A stretch of DNA of 64,000 nt from Microbacterium sp. 8M (GCF_902506375.1 NZ_LR733284.1:287508-351507), one strand, 5' to 3'. Shown: positions 24,115-33,500, numbered from the stretch's first letter. Made by a program: numbers and translations. The notes: generated from the letters alone by a model not told the origin.

Positions 24115-24884
24115 CCAAGTCGCTCATCAATCTCGTCGGCGCCCTCGTCGCCGCGGCGATCCTCGTACTCGCCGCCATCGTCGGGGTCATGCCCCTTCTC
24201 GGTCAGGCGTTCGGTGCGTTCGGTGACGCCGTTCAGACGGGAGCGACGAACGCCACTTACGAAGCTCAGATCTCGGCATTGCAGAAGCAGAAGGCGCGCA
24301 AGGGCGAGATCGACGCGGCTGTGCAGGATCTGCGCACGCAGATCCCCGCGGTTCCCGACCTCGATCGCGCATTCGACGTCATCGCCGGATCCGCCGAGCG
24401 GTCCGGCGCGGTGATCACGGCGATCACTCGCGGAGACCTCGCGAGTTACGCTCCGAGGAAGGCCCCTGTCCCTGCCGGTCCCGGCGCGGACGCCGCGGCC
24501 AAGGCGCAGACCGCGCCGCAGCCGACGCCTCAGCCCACCGGCGGATCGGATCCCGTGGCGCAGGCGAAGAGCACCGCTGCTCAGGCGAGCAGCGCCGCGG
24601 ATCAGACCTCCCAGGCTGCAGGCGCGAGCGCGCCCGCAGCGGGCGGCAGCACTGCTGCAACGGCGGCCACGGCCGATGTGCGACAGCAGATCCCGCTCAC
24701 GGTCACCGCCACAGCACCCGACATGACTGCCGCGCAGAACTTCCTCGACGGGCTTCGTGGATCCGGCAGGCTCCTGGGCGTCGACAAGGCGACCGTCCAG
24801 GGAGGGGACGGGAACCTGAGCATCACGCTCGACCTGGTCGCGTTCGTCGCACCCGCCACAGGCCCGCAAGGAGGGGCGAAATGA
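24111..24884 (+). CDS. pilO: Type IV pilus assembly protein PilO-like
   Basis: The 257-residue protein has an N-terminal transmembrane helix (about residues 6-28), a coiled-coil stretch (about 45-75, EAQISALQKQKARKGEIDAAVQDL) and a C-terminal ferredoxin-like region (about 195-245). A long, low-complexity Ala/Pro/Gln/Ser insert (about 118-190) sits between them and is unusual for PilO. Identification rests on size, topology and position after pilN. The GTG start at 24111 overlaps the pilN stop. Confidence 0.82.
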   Translation: MTKSLINLVGALVAAAILVLAAIVGVMPLLGQAFGAFGDAVQTGATNATYEAQISALQKQKARKGEIDAAVQDLRTQIPAVPDLDRAFDVIAGSAERSGAVITAITRGDLASYAPRKAPVPAGPGADAAAKAQTAPQPTPQPTGGSDPVAQAKSTAAQASSAADQTSQAAGASAPAAGGSTAATAATADVRQQIPLTVTATAPDMTAAQNFLDGLRGSGRLLGVDKATVQGGDGNLSITLDLVAFVAPATGPQGGAK

Positions 24885-26020
24885 CCGCCGCGGCCCTGAC
24901 CCGGCTTCTGACCGTCGGCGCCCGCGCCGGCGCCAGCGACGTACACCTCACGGCCGGAGCGCCGCCGCTCATGCGAGTGGACGGAGACCTCGTCGCGGTA
25001 ACGGGGCATGAGGAGCGGCTCAGCCACGACTGGGTCGAACAGGCGGCGTACGACCTCATGACCGATTCGCAGAGGGAGGAGTTCGCCACCCGTCGAGAGG
25101 TCGATCTCGCCCACGCCGCCGAGGGGGTCGGACGCTTTCGCGTGAACGTCTTCCGCCAGCTCGGCGAGATCGCGATGGCGCTGCGGTACATCCCCGACCG
25201 GGTGTTCACGCTCGAGGAGCTCGGCGCCCCAGCGATCGCGGCGGATCTCGCGCTGCGCCCACGGGGCCTCGTGCTGCTCACCGGTCCGACCGGATCCGGC
25301 AAGTCCACCACTCTCACCGCGATGGTCGACATCATCAACAACACGCGTCCGGTGCACGTCGTGACCATCGAGGACCCGATCGAGTTCCACCACACCAGCA
25401 ACAAGGCGCTCATCCACCAGCGCGAAGTCGGGTCGGATACGGAGTCGTTCGCCGAAGCGCTGCGCCGCGTGCTGCGGCAGGATCCCGACGTGATCCTCGT
25501 CGGCGAGCTGCGCGATCCCGAGTCGATCTCGACCGCCCTGTCGGCCGCGGAGACCGGGCACCTCGTGCTGTCCACGCTCCACACCCAGGGAGCGGCCAAG
25601 TCGGTCAACCGCATCGTCGACGTGTTCCCGGCCGATCAGCAGCACCAGATCCGCACCCAGCTCGGCGACACCCTGCAGGGCATCATCAGCCAGACGCTGC
25701 TGCCGCGCGCGCAGACCGCGGGCCGCACGATCGCGACCGAGGTGCTGATCAACACCCCCGCAGTCGCCAACCTCATCCGCGAGGGGCAGGTGTCGCAACT
25801 GTACTCGACGATGCAAGCGAGCCAGGCCGTCGGCATGCACACTCTCGATCAGGATCTGCGCCGCCTCGTCGGCGAGGGGCTGATCGCTGCGCATGTGGCC
25901 CGCACCTTCGCGGTGGATCCGAAATCGATCGATGGCGTGCATGTGCAGCCGGCTGACATCGACGCGGAGTCGTGGTCGACGTTCGCTGGTGGTTCGCAGC
26001 TCAAGGAGTGGGGTTCCTGA
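24881..26020 (+). CDS. pilT: Pilus retraction ATPase PilT
   Basis: The 379-residue hexameric ATPase has the N-terminal PAS-like domain (GASDVHLTAGAPPLMRVDG), Walker A GPTGSGKS (135-142), an Asp box (VTIEDPIEF), Walker B DPDVILVGELRDPES and His box TGHLVLSTLHT. AVANLIREGQ matches the AIRNLIRE motif diagnostic of PilT and needed for retraction. It disassembles the pilus, powering twitching or DNA uptake. The ATG overlaps the pilO stop by four bases and the stop overlaps pilC by one. Confidence 0.94.
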   Translation: MTAAALTRLLTVGARAGASDVHLTAGAPPLMRVDGDLVAVTGHEERLSHDWVEQAAYDLMTDSQREEFATRREVDLAHAAEGVGRFRVNVFRQLGEIAMALRYIPDRVFTLEELGAPAIAADLALRPRGLVLLTGPTGSGKSTTLTAMVDIINNTRPVHVVTIEDPIEFHHTSNKALIHQREVGSDTESFAEALRRVLRQDPDVILVGELRDPESISTALSAAETGHLVLSTLHTQGAAKSVNRIVDVFPADQQHQIRTQLGDTLQGIISQTLLPRAQTAGRTIATEVLINTPAVANLIREGQVSQLYSTMQASQAVGMHTLDQDLRRLVGEGLIAAHVARTFAVDPKSIDGVHVQPADIDAESWSTFAGGSQLKEWGS

Positions 26021-27258
26021 TGGCCGGTGTACGAGAGTACGAGTACCAGGCGCTCGACGTCGCGGCCGCTCGCACCGTCAAGGGCTCGATGGACGCATCG
26101 AGTGACAGCGTCGTCGCCGCCAAGCTGCGCGCGCAGGGTCTCACACCGCTGCATGTGGCGCCGGTCGCGAAGACGGGTCTGCACCGGGAGATCACGCTGC
26201 CGTCGTTCCGTCGGGGCGTCTCAGCCAAGACCCTGGCGATCTTCTCGCGGCAGATGGCGGCGCTCATCAACGCGGGTCTTCCTCTTCTGCGCACGCTCAC
26301 GGTGCTGGCCGAACAGGCCGACGACAAGAAGCTGCAGCAGGTGCTGATCACCGTGCAGACCGATGTGGAGTCGGGATCCTCGCTGTCCGCCTCGATGGCG
26401 CGTCATCCGCAGGTGTTCCCGCCGCTCATGGTGTCGATCATCCGGGTCGGAGAGGCCGGCGGATTCCTCAGCAAGGCCCTCACCTCGATCGCCGAGACCT
26501 ACCAGAAGCAGGCCGACCTGCATGCGAAGATCCGGGCCGCGACCACGTACCCGCTCGTCGTGCTCGTCATTGCGATCCTGGGCGTGACGGCGATGCTGAT
26601 CTTCGTCGTTCCCGTGTTCAAGAACATGTTCGAAGGCCTCGGCACGGGCCTGCCGCTGCCGACGCAGATACTGGTGACCGTGTCCGAGAACATGAAATGG
26701 ATCGCGCCGGTCGTCGCTGTGATCGCGATCATCGTGTGGATCTGGTGGGCGCGCAACCGCTACACCGACGCGTACCGCAAAGTCGTGGATCCGTTCCTGC
26801 TGAAGCTGCCGATCTTCGGCAAGCTGCTCACCAAGATGGCCGTGGCCCGGTTCACGCGGAACCTCTCGATGATGCTCGATGCGGGAGTGCCGATCATCCA
26901 GGCGCTGTCGATCGTCGGCCAAGCGTCGAACAATTGGAAGGTCGAGCAGACCGTGCGCGACATCCAGGAGTCCATCCGGGGCGGCCGCTCGTTCTCCGCA
27001 CCGCTCGCCAAGGCCGAGGTGTTCCCGCCGATGGTGTCGCAGATGGTCGCGGTCGGCGAGGAGTCGGGCACCCTCGCCGAGATGCTCGCTAGCATCGCGG
27101 ACTTCTACGAGGACGAGGTGGAGACGGCCACCGAGCAGCTGTCGTCGCTCATCGAGCCCGTGCTGATCGTCGGCCTCGGCATCGTCATCGGCGGCATGGT
27201 GATCTCGCTGTATCTGCCGATCTTCACCCTCTACGGAGACCTGGCCAAGCAGCACTGA
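26020..27258 (+). CDS. pilC: Pilus inner-membrane platform protein PilC
   Basis: The 412-residue protein has the two GspF/T2SSF domains (about residues 70-195 and 275-400). LAIFSRQMAALINAGLPLLRTL opens the first, and ARFTRNLSMMLDAGVPIIQAL the second, each followed by a hydrophobic segment, with GEESGTLAEML and a final helix VLIVGLGIVIGGMVISLYLPIF. It couples the ATPases to pilin insertion. It is the last gene of the plus-strand operon. Confidence 0.93.
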   Translation: MAGVREYEYQALDVAAARTVKGSMDASSDSVVAAKLRAQGLTPLHVAPVAKTGLHREITLPSFRRGVSAKTLAIFSRQMAALINAGLPLLRTLTVLAEQADDKKLQQVLITVQTDVESGSSLSASMARHPQVFPPLMVSIIRVGEAGGFLSKALTSIAETYQKQADLHAKIRAATTYPLVVLVIAILGVTAMLIFVVPVFKNMFEGLGTGLPLPTQILVTVSENMKWIAPVVAVIAIIVWIWWARNRYTDAYRKVVDPFLLKLPIFGKLLTKMAVARFTRNLSMMLDAGVPIIQALSIVGQASNNWKVEQTVRDIQESIRGGRSFSAPLAKAEVFPPMVSQMVAVGEESGTLAEMLASIADFYEDEVETATEQLSSLIEPVLIVGLGIVIGGMVISLYLPIFTLYGDLAKQH

Positions 27259-27264
27259 GCGCCG

Positions 27265-27304
27265 CCCGGTGCGTCTTGCCGGCACACCGGCGCGGGCGCA
27301 CGCG
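27265..27304. terminator. Hairpin between convergent pilC and pilB
   Basis: The 48-bp gap contains GCCGG-CACA-CCGGC flanked by GTGCG and CGCAC, so a longer imperfect stem can form. It is a weak candidate for a bidirectional terminator, since the genes meet head-on here. Confidence 0.35.
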
Positions 27305-27306
27305 CG

Positions 27307-28974
27307 TTACACCGAGACGCGGAGGACTTCCTCGATCGTCGTGATGCCCTGGGCGACCTTGGCCCAGCCGTCATCGCGCAGCGGGATCATGCCCTGCTCC
27401 AGGGCGATCTCGCGCAGCTCGCCGCCGGTGGCGCGGCCGACGAGCGCCTGCTCGATGCGATCGGTGACCTCCATCGCCTCGTGCAGGGCGACGCGGCCAC
27501 GGTAACCCGTGTTGGAGCAGGCCGGGCAACCCACCGCGCGGTGGACGGTCGCGCCGTCGATCAGGTCGAGCGGCATCCCGACGGCCTCGAGCATGGCGCG
27601 GTCGTCGTCGATCGGCTGGCGGCACTTGGTGCAGAGCAGGCGGGCCAGCCGCTGGGCGACGACGGCGCTCAACGCGGTGGCGACGAGGAACGGCTCGGTG
27701 CCGATCTCCACGAGGCGGGTGAGCGCGCTCGGTGCATCGTTGGTGTGCAGCGTCGACAGCACGAGGTGGCCGGTCAGCGCGGCCTCGACCGAGATCGCCG
27801 CCGTCTCGCGGTCGCGGATCTCCCCGACGAGCACGACGTCCGGATCCGCGCGCAGGATCGACCGCAGCGCCGTGGCGAAGGTGAGCCCGGCGCGGGGATT
27901 GACCTGGATCTGGTTGATGTCCGGGATCCGGTACTCGACCGGATCCTCGACGGTGATCACGTTCACCCGCGGGTTCGCGACCGCGCGCAGCGCCGTGTAC
28001 AGGGTGGTGGACTTGCCGGATCCGGTCGGTCCGGTGACGAGCACCATGCCGTGCGGGCGCGAGATCGCCTGCGTGAAGCGCTCCTCGTTGCGCTCCGAGA
28101 AGAGCAGATCCGACATGAGCATGACCTGGCCGCTGTTGTCGAGGATGCGCATCACGATCTTCTCGCCCCATACCGTCGGCAGGGTCGCCACGCGCAGGTC
28201 GACGCTGCGCCCCTCGTGCAGCACCGAGATGCGGCCGTCCTGCGGCACGCGCTTCTCGGCGATGTCGATCGACGACATGATCTTCAGGCGCGAGATCACG
28301 CCGTCCTGGATGCTGCGGTCGGCGCGCTGCATCTCGTGCAGCACGCCGTCGATGCGGAACCGCACGGTGAGCCGGTGCTCGCCGGGCTCGATGTGGATGT
28401 CGCTCGCCCGGTCGTTGATGGCTTGCGTGATCAGCAGGTTCACGAACCGCACCACGGGCGCATCCGCATCCTGGTCGTCGAGCTGCTCCGTGAAGACGAC
28501 GTTCGACGCCCCCGACGCCTCGCCGATCTGCTCGGAGAGGTCGGTGAGCTCCTCGTCGGAGCGCAGGAAGCGCTCGAACGCCTGATTCAGCGCCTCATCG
28601 GTGACCACCACGGGGCTCACCCGCAGGTCGGTGAGGCTGGCGACGTCGTCGAGGGCGATGATGTCGGTCGGATCCACCATCGCGACGGTGAGCTGGTCGC
28701 GGTTGTGGCGCAGCGGGATCATGCGGTAGCGGCGGCAGAGCTGCCCCGGCACGAGCGCGATGACCTCGGGATCCAGCGGGTAGGTGGAGAGGTCGACGTA
28801 CGGCGTGCTCGTCGCCACCGACACCGCCTCGGCGAGCTGCACCTCGTTGACGAGGCCGTGCCGCAGCAGGTAGCCGGGCAGTGCGTCTCCGTCGCCGACA
28901 GCGGACACGGCGGCGTTCACGTCCTCGGCGCGCGCCGCGCCGGTGAGCACGAGCATCTGTCCCAGACCGCGCAT
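27307..28974 (-). CDS. pilB: Pilus extension ATPase PilB
   Basis: The 555-residue protein has an N-terminal MshEN-like domain (YLLRHGLVNEVQLAEAV...), the N2 domain, Walker A GPTGSGKS, Asp box VTVEDPVEYRI, Walker B DPDVVLVGEIRDRET, His box GHLVLSTLHTND, and the tetracysteine zinc motif CTKC...CPAC specific to PilB/GspE extension ATPases. It powers pilus polymerisation. I place the start at 28974 (MRGLGQML), which matches the family's usual N-terminus; an ATG at 29019 would add 15 residues, and neither has a strong Shine-Dalgarno sequence. It is the only core pilus gene on the opposite strand. Confidence 0.92.
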   Translation of the reverse strand: MRGLGQMLVLTGAARAEDVNAAVSAVGDGDALPGYLLRHGLVNEVQLAEAVSVATSTPYVDLSTYPLDPEVIALVPGQLCRRYRMIPLRHNRDQLTVAMVDPTDIIALDDVASLTDLRVSPVVVTDEALNQAFERFLRSDEELTDLSEQIGEASGASNVVFTEQLDDQDADAPVVRFVNLLITQAINDRASDIHIEPGEHRLTVRFRIDGVLHEMQRADRSIQDGVISRLKIMSSIDIAEKRVPQDGRISVLHEGRSVDLRVATLPTVWGEKIVMRILDNSGQVMLMSDLLFSERNEERFTQAISRPHGMVLVTGPTGSGKSTTLYTALRAVANPRVNVITVEDPVEYRIPDINQIQVNPRAGLTFATALRSILRADPDVVLVGEIRDRETAAISVEAALTGHLVLSTLHTNDAPSALTRLVEIGTEPFLVATALSAVVAQRLARLLCTKCRQPIDDDRAMLEAVGMPLDLIDGATVHRAVGCPACSNTGYRGRVALHEAMEVTDRIEQALVGRATGGELREIALEQGMIPLRDDGWAKVAQGITTIEEVLRVSV

Positions 28975-29155
28975 GGGATCCCCAATCCGGGCGACTCCCC
29001 AAAGCCGCTCTCCGCTCATCCTAGAGCGGCGCGGGCCGCTGCGGCAGAGCGATATTCCGGTTGGCTCTGCCGAGCCGTGCGGGCCGCTTCCGCGGGGCGT
29101 CGACGACCCGTCCCGACGTCTTCCCGCGGCTGCCGCGAGGCAGGATAATCGCCTC

Positions 29156-29584
29156 ATGCCCGCCGCATCCCGGACGATCGAGATCGCCGCCCCTATCGAG
29201 ACCGTCTTCGCGTTCTTCACCGACCCGAGCAAAGATCCGACGTGGCGCCGCGGCGTGAAGGAGATGCGCGCGGAGGGCGCTCCTGCCGGGGGCGCGATCG
29301 TGCACCAGGTGGTCGCCGGCCCCGGCGGACGCGCGATCACCGCCGACATCCGGATCACCGAGTACGTCGTGCCGAGGCGCTACGCGTTCGTAACGATCGC
29401 AGGCCCCGTGCGACCGGTGGGCAGCTACACCTTCGCCGGGACACCGGCCGGCACGAGCGTCACGTTCACGCTGTCGGCCGAGGTAACCGGTGTGAAGAAG
29501 CTGCTCATGGGTGGCGCCGTGCAGAAGAGTATGGACGCGGAGATGGCGGCACTCGACAAGGCGAAGGCGCTGCTCGAGTCCTGA
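29156..29584 (+). CDS. SRPBCC-family (polyketide cyclase/START-like) protein
   Basis: The 142-residue single-domain protein has the SRPBCC pattern: RTIEIAAPIETVFAFFTDPSKDPTWRRGV at the N-terminus, a beta-sheet with ADIRITEYVVPRRYAFV, and a C-terminal helix (MDAEMAALDKAKALLES). Such proteins bind hydrophobic ligands in a helix-grip pocket; no ligand is suggested. The ATG at 29156 is the only good start. It diverges from pilB but has no evident link to pili. Confidence 0.8.
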   Translation: MPAASRTIEIAAPIETVFAFFTDPSKDPTWRRGVKEMRAEGAPAGGAIVHQVVAGPGGRAITADIRITEYVVPRRYAFVTIAGPVRPVGSYTFAGTPAGTSVTFTLSAEVTGVKKLLMGGAVQKSMDAEMAALDKAKALLES

Positions 29585-29644
29585 CGTTTCGCGAATCGCG
29601 ATGGCGCCCCTGCGATGTCGACCGCGCCGCATAGGCTGATCGTC

Positions 29645-31612
29645 ATGACCGACGTTCTTCCCTCCGGGCTCGCCATCGGCGACTTCGACCCCGCGATCCG
29701 TCCCCAGGACGACCTCTACCGGCACGTCAACCACACGTTCCTCGAGAACACCGAGATCCCCGCCGACAAGGCCCGCTGGGGATCCTTCCACATGCTGGCC
29801 GACCAGTCCGAGAAGGACGTCCGCGCCATCATCGAGGAGGCACAGACGGCCGAACCCGGAACCGAGGCGCGCAAGATCGGCGACCTCTACGCGAGCTTCA
29901 TGGACACCGAGCGCATCGCGGCCCTCGGCACGGCACCGCTGGCCGAGCCGCTCGCCGCCGTCGACGCGATCACCACGATCGGCGAGTTCCTCGCGACTGT
30001 CGGCTCCTTCGACCGCCAGGGCGTCGCGGCGCTCATCGGCGTCTTCGTGGAGCCGGATCCGGGCGACCCCGAGCGCTACGTCCCGTTCCTCGTGCAGGCG
30101 GGGCTGTCGCTGCCCGACGAGAGCTACTACCGTCTGGACAACTTCGAGGGCACCCGCACCGCGTACCGGGCGCACCTGGAGCGGATCCTCACCCTCGCGG
30201 GCGTCGCCGACGCCGGGAACCAGGCCGAGCGGGCGTTCGCGCTGGAGCACGAGATCGCCGCGCACCACTGGGACAACGTGGAGAGCCGCGACGCGGTCAA
30301 GACCTACAACCTCAAGAGCTGGGACGAGCTCCAGGAGCTCGTGGGCGTGGATCTCGCCCCGTGGCGCGACGCCGTCGCCGGCCCTGCCGGATCCGCCGCC
30401 TTCGACGAGGTCGTCGTCTATCAGCCGAGCTTCTTCGCCGGCCTCGGATCCCTGCTCACCGCCGAGCGTCTCGACGACTGGAAGGCCTGGCTGCGCGCGA
30501 AGGTCGTGCACGGCCTCGCCGCCTACCTCACCGACGACATCGTGCAGGAGAACTTCTCCTTCTACGGCACCGAGCTCACCGGCGTCCCCACGATCCGGGA
30601 GCGGTGGAAGCGCGGCGTCTCGCTCGTCGAGGGCTCGCTCGGCGACGCCGTCGGCAAGGTCTATGTCGAGCGGCACTACCCGCCGTCCGCCAAGGCCGCC
30701 ATGGACGAGCTCATCGCGAACCTGCTCGAGGCTTACCGGCAGTCGATCACGACGCTGGAGTGGATGAGCCCGGCAACCCGCGAGAAGGCGCTCGCGAAGC
30801 TCGACACGTTCACGCCGAAGATCGGCCACCCCAAGACCTGGCGCGACTACTCGAGCGTCACGATCGACGCCGGCGACCTGGTCGGCAACGCCCGCCGCGC
30901 CGCGCAGTTCGAGCACGACCGCCAGATCGGCAAGGTGGGCAAGCCCATCGACCGCGACGAGTGGTTCATGCCGCCGCAGATGGTGAACGCGTACTACAAC
31001 CCGCTCATGAACGAGATCGTGTTCCCGGCGGCCATCCTGCAGTACCCGTTCTTCGACGCGGGCCGCGACGCGGCCGCGAACTACGGCGGGATCGGATCCG
31101 TGATCGGCCACGAGATCGGCCACGGCTTCGACGACCAGGGCAGCCGCTACGACGGCGACGGCAAGCTGCAGGACTGGTGGACCGACGAGGACCGCGCCGC
31201 GTTCGAGCAGCGCACGGCATCGCTCATCGCGCAGTACGACGCGCTCGTGCCGGAGGGTCTCGCCGCGGAGCACCACGTGAACGGCGCCCTCACGATCGGC
31301 GAGAACATCGGCGACCTCGGCGGCCTGGGCATCGCGCTCAAGGCCTACGAGATCGCGCTCGGCGGCCAGGAGGCGCCCGTGATCGACGGGTACTCCGGCG
31401 TGCAGCGCCTGCTGCTGAGCTGGGGTCAGGTCTGGCAGCAGAAGAGCCGCGAGGCCGAGACGATCCGCCTGCTCACGATCGACCCGCACTCGCCGAACGA
31501 GTTCCGCTGCAACCAGATCCTCCGCAACATCGACGCGTTCTACGACGCGTTCGACGTGACCGAGTCGGACAAGCTGTGGCTCGCCCCCGAGGAGCGCGTC
31601 ACGATCTGGTGA
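29645..31612 (+). CDS. M13-family zinc metallopeptidase (neprilysin/PepO-like)
   Basis: The 655-residue protein is close to full family length. It has NAYYNPLMNEIVFPAAILQ, then VIGHEIGHGFDDQGSRYDGDG (HExxH zinc site), GENIGDLGG (third zinc ligand Glu and Asp) and a C-terminal EERVTIW close to the family's terminal Trp motif. There is no signal peptide, as in bacterial PepO-type members that act on peptides in the cytoplasm. It has its own promoter region and no co-transcribed partner. Confidence 0.93.
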   Translation: MTDVLPSGLAIGDFDPAIRPQDDLYRHVNHTFLENTEIPADKARWGSFHMLADQSEKDVRAIIEEAQTAEPGTEARKIGDLYASFMDTERIAALGTAPLAEPLAAVDAITTIGEFLATVGSFDRQGVAALIGVFVEPDPGDPERYVPFLVQAGLSLPDESYYRLDNFEGTRTAYRAHLERILTLAGVADAGNQAERAFALEHEIAAHHWDNVESRDAVKTYNLKSWDELQELVGVDLAPWRDAVAGPAGSAAFDEVVVYQPSFFAGLGSLLTAERLDDWKAWLRAKVVHGLAAYLTDDIVQENFSFYGTELTGVPTIRERWKRGVSLVEGSLGDAVGKVYVERHYPPSAKAAMDELIANLLEAYRQSITTLEWMSPATREKALAKLDTFTPKIGHPKTWRDYSSVTIDAGDLVGNARRAAQFEHDRQIGKVGKPIDRDEWFMPPQMVNAYYNPLMNEIVFPAAILQYPFFDAGRDAAANYGGIGSVIGHEIGHGFDDQGSRYDGDGKLQDWWTDEDRAAFEQRTASLIAQYDALVPEGLAAEHHVNGALTIGENIGDLGGLGIALKAYEIALGGQEAPVIDGYSGVQRLLLSWGQVWQQKSREAETIRLLTIDPHSPNEFRCNQILRNIDAFYDAFDVTESDKLWLAPEERVTIW

Positions 31613-31698
31613 CCCTGCGTTCCGCGCCGAGCGCCCGTCCCGACTGCGGGGCGGGCGTTCGCGCGTCGGGTGAGGCCGGAGCGGGCGCCCCGCGCAGA

Positions 31699-31817
31699 GA
31701 TGGATTTCGTTGCTCAGGGGGGCCGGGGAACGACGTTTTCCATCTCGCGGGGAAGGGCAGCCGGGCGGCGAGATGGATTCCGCTGCTCGGAGAGACCGGG
31801 GAGCGACCTTTTCCATC
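31699..31817 (+). repeat. Family B repeat dimer (46-nt elements, 73-bp period)
   Basis: Element 1 (31699-31744) starts GATGGATTTCG and ends TTTTCCATC; element 2 (31772-31817) starts GATGGATTCCG and ends TTTTCCATC. Both contain GCTC...GAACGAC/GAGCGAC inside. The 265-bp gap between the M13 peptidase and the next gene contains nothing else recognisable except a weak promoter. Confidence 0.9.
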
Positions 31818-31877
31818 TTTCGGCGACGGGGAGTCTTTCAGGGACGGGCCCGGATCCCGCCGGGCTAGGCTCGGCGC

Positions 31878-32288
31878 ATGATCCCCGCAGACTGGATACC
31901 GCACCGCCGTGAGGACGGCGAGCTGCTCGGATGGATCCGGCCCGAGGGCACGGACTGGCTCGCAGTCGACGTGCTCGGGCGCGAGGTGACCGGGCCGATC
32001 GACTGGCTGGACGCCGAGGCAGCGCTCGAGGAGCACGGGATCGGCTGGCTCGCGGATCCGTGGATCCTGGAGGGCGAGAGCCCCTCGACCGGCTCAGAGA
32101 CCGAGCTGCTGCGCGTGCGGATCGTGGAGGTCGTTCCCGAGGGCGACGGCCGGATCACGGTCAAGGTCGACGACTTCGGCGACATGCAGCGCCCGCCCAC
32201 GCAGCGCTACGTCCTGGAATGGCCGCTTCCGCCCCGGCTGCGGCCGCACCGCCCCGGCGACCCCGACGGCCGCACCCTCGCCCGCTGA
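31878..32288 (+). CDS. Hypothetical protein carrying an in-frame family A repeat
   Basis: I do not recognise this 136-residue soluble protein. It is acidic, with WIPHRREDGELLGWIRPEG at the N-terminus and a Pro/Arg-rich C-terminus (LPPRLRPHRPGDPDG). Bases 32081-32103 match the family A repeat (20 of 23 positions of the consensus by eye) and encode PSTGSET at about residues 69-75, so a repeat appears to have entered the gene without breaking it. The ATG at 31878 is the only start before a family B dimer. Confidence 0.7.
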   Translation: MIPADWIPHRREDGELLGWIRPEGTDWLAVDVLGREVTGPIDWLDAEAALEEHGIGWLADPWILEGESPSTGSETELLRVRIVEVVPEGDGRITVKVDDFGDMQRPPTQRYVLEWPLPPRLRPHRPGDPDGRTLAR

Positions 32289-32548
32289 CCGAGGGTCGCT
32301 GCGCCGGCTGATGGGTGGGCGCGCCGCTGACTCCGCCAGCGCAGGCCTCGTGCGCCCCCGGCGCGCGGGATCTCGTCGAGCGCACGGCATGCCTGCGTCG
32401 ACAGGCCGTGCAGTCGGCCGCAACCCGTGCACCGGCCCGCGCCCGCGCACCGACGCCACGCCCGCGCCCGCTCGCCGGCGCCGCGCCCGTGCCCGGCCGG
32501 AATGACCGGCGGGAATAGGATCCGGCGCGGCGGGCGTTCGCGAAAGGC
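32289..32548. other. 260-bp GC-rich gap
   Basis: The region has very high GC with short CGCGCCCGCGC-type runs and no recognisable gene or listed repeat. TAGGAT at 32516-32521 could be the -10 box of the epimerase gene, whose ATG is about 28 bp further on. Confidence 0.5.
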
Positions 32549-33424
32549 ATGAAGGTACTTCTCACCGGCGCGACCGGCTACATCGGATCCTCTGTCCTCG
32601 CCCGCCTGCTCGAGCAGGGGCACACCGTGACCGCTCTCGTCCGCGACGCGGCCAAGGCGCGCACTGCGGAGGCGGCCGGCGCCGTCGCCCTCATCGGCGA
32701 CGTGGCAGACGCCGCCCTCGTGGCCGAGGCGGCGGCCGCGGCCGAGGGTGTCATCCACACGGCCTCCACCGCGGAGCACGACGCCGCGTTCATCGATGCC
32801 GTGCTCGGCGCGATCGAGGGCACCGGCAAGCCGTTCGTGCACACCGGCGGCATCTGGAGCTACGGCTCCGGCGACGACATCACCGAGGAGACGCCCCTCG
32901 ACCGCCCTGCCCTCACTGCCTGGCGCGGCGCGGGCGAGGAGCGGGTCCTGAGCGCCGCGGGCGTGCGCGGGATCGTCGTCGCCCCGGCTCTGGTGTACGG
33001 GCGCGGCGGCGGGCTGATCCGGCTGCTCACCGATGAGACCGACGGCGGAGTGCGCCTGATCGGCGACGGCAGCCAGCACTGGACCACGGTGGACGTCGAC
33101 GACCTGGGTGCGCTGTACGTGCTCGCGCTCGAGAACGGCCGCGCGGGGGAGACCTACATCGGCGCGTCCGGACAGAACCCCACCGTCCGCGAGCTCGGTG
33201 AGGCCATCGCCGCCGGGTACGACGTGGCCGAGGGCGTGCGCCCGGAGAGCGCCGCCGACACCCGCGCCCGGCTGGGCGAGGCGTTCGCGGATGCGCTCCT
33301 CCTCGACGAGCAGGCGTCCGGCGCCAAGGCGCGCACCGAGCTCGGCTGGACCCCGGCCGCGCGCCCGCTCCTGGAGCAGCTCGCCGCGGGCGAGTACCTC
33401 GGCGAGCGCGTCGCCGCGCATTGA
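32549..33424 (+). CDS. NAD(P)-dependent epimerase/dehydratase-type protein (extended SDR)
   Basis: The 291-residue protein begins MKVLLTGATGYIGSSVLARLL, the Rossmann GxxGxxG motif, and continues with LIGDVAD and a GIWSYGSG segment. The usual YxxxK pair is not evident, so it fits the atypical SDR (NmrA/epimerase-like) group. VAPALVYGRGGG and WTTVDVDDLGALYVLALE are the substrate-domain motifs of this group. GAAAGG lies just before the ATG. Substrate unknown. Confidence 0.85.
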   Translation: MKVLLTGATGYIGSSVLARLLEQGHTVTALVRDAAKARTAEAAGAVALIGDVADAALVAEAAAAAEGVIHTASTAEHDAAFIDAVLGAIEGTGKPFVHTGGIWSYGSGDDITEETPLDRPALTAWRGAGEERVLSAAGVRGIVVAPALVYGRGGGLIRLLTDETDGGVRLIGDGSQHWTTVDVDDLGALYVLALENGRAGETYIGASGQNPTVRELGEAIAAGYDVAEGVRPESAADTRARLGEAFADALLLDEQASGAKARTELGWTPAARPLLEQLAAGEYLGERVAAH

Positions 33425-33469
33425 TGCGACGGCGGGCGGGCCAGCGCGTCACCGCACGCTGCGCACCAC

Positions 33470-33500
33470 GGCGGGCCGGGCTGCGATCGCCCGGCCCGCC
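33470..33500. terminator. Hairpin between convergent epimerase and peptide transporter
   Basis: GGCGGGCCGGG (33470-33480) pairs with CCCGGCCCGCC (33490-33500), an 11-bp GC stem with a 9-nt loop. It lies between genes ending at 33424 and 33535 and should serve both. Confidence 0.6.

Noticed and set aside
18317..27258. Reading the cluster as a Tad/Flp pilus or a type II secretion system
   Set aside because: PilM, PilN, PilO and PilT with a bifunctional PilD mark a type IVa pilus; no TadA/TadZ, RcpA or secretin is present.
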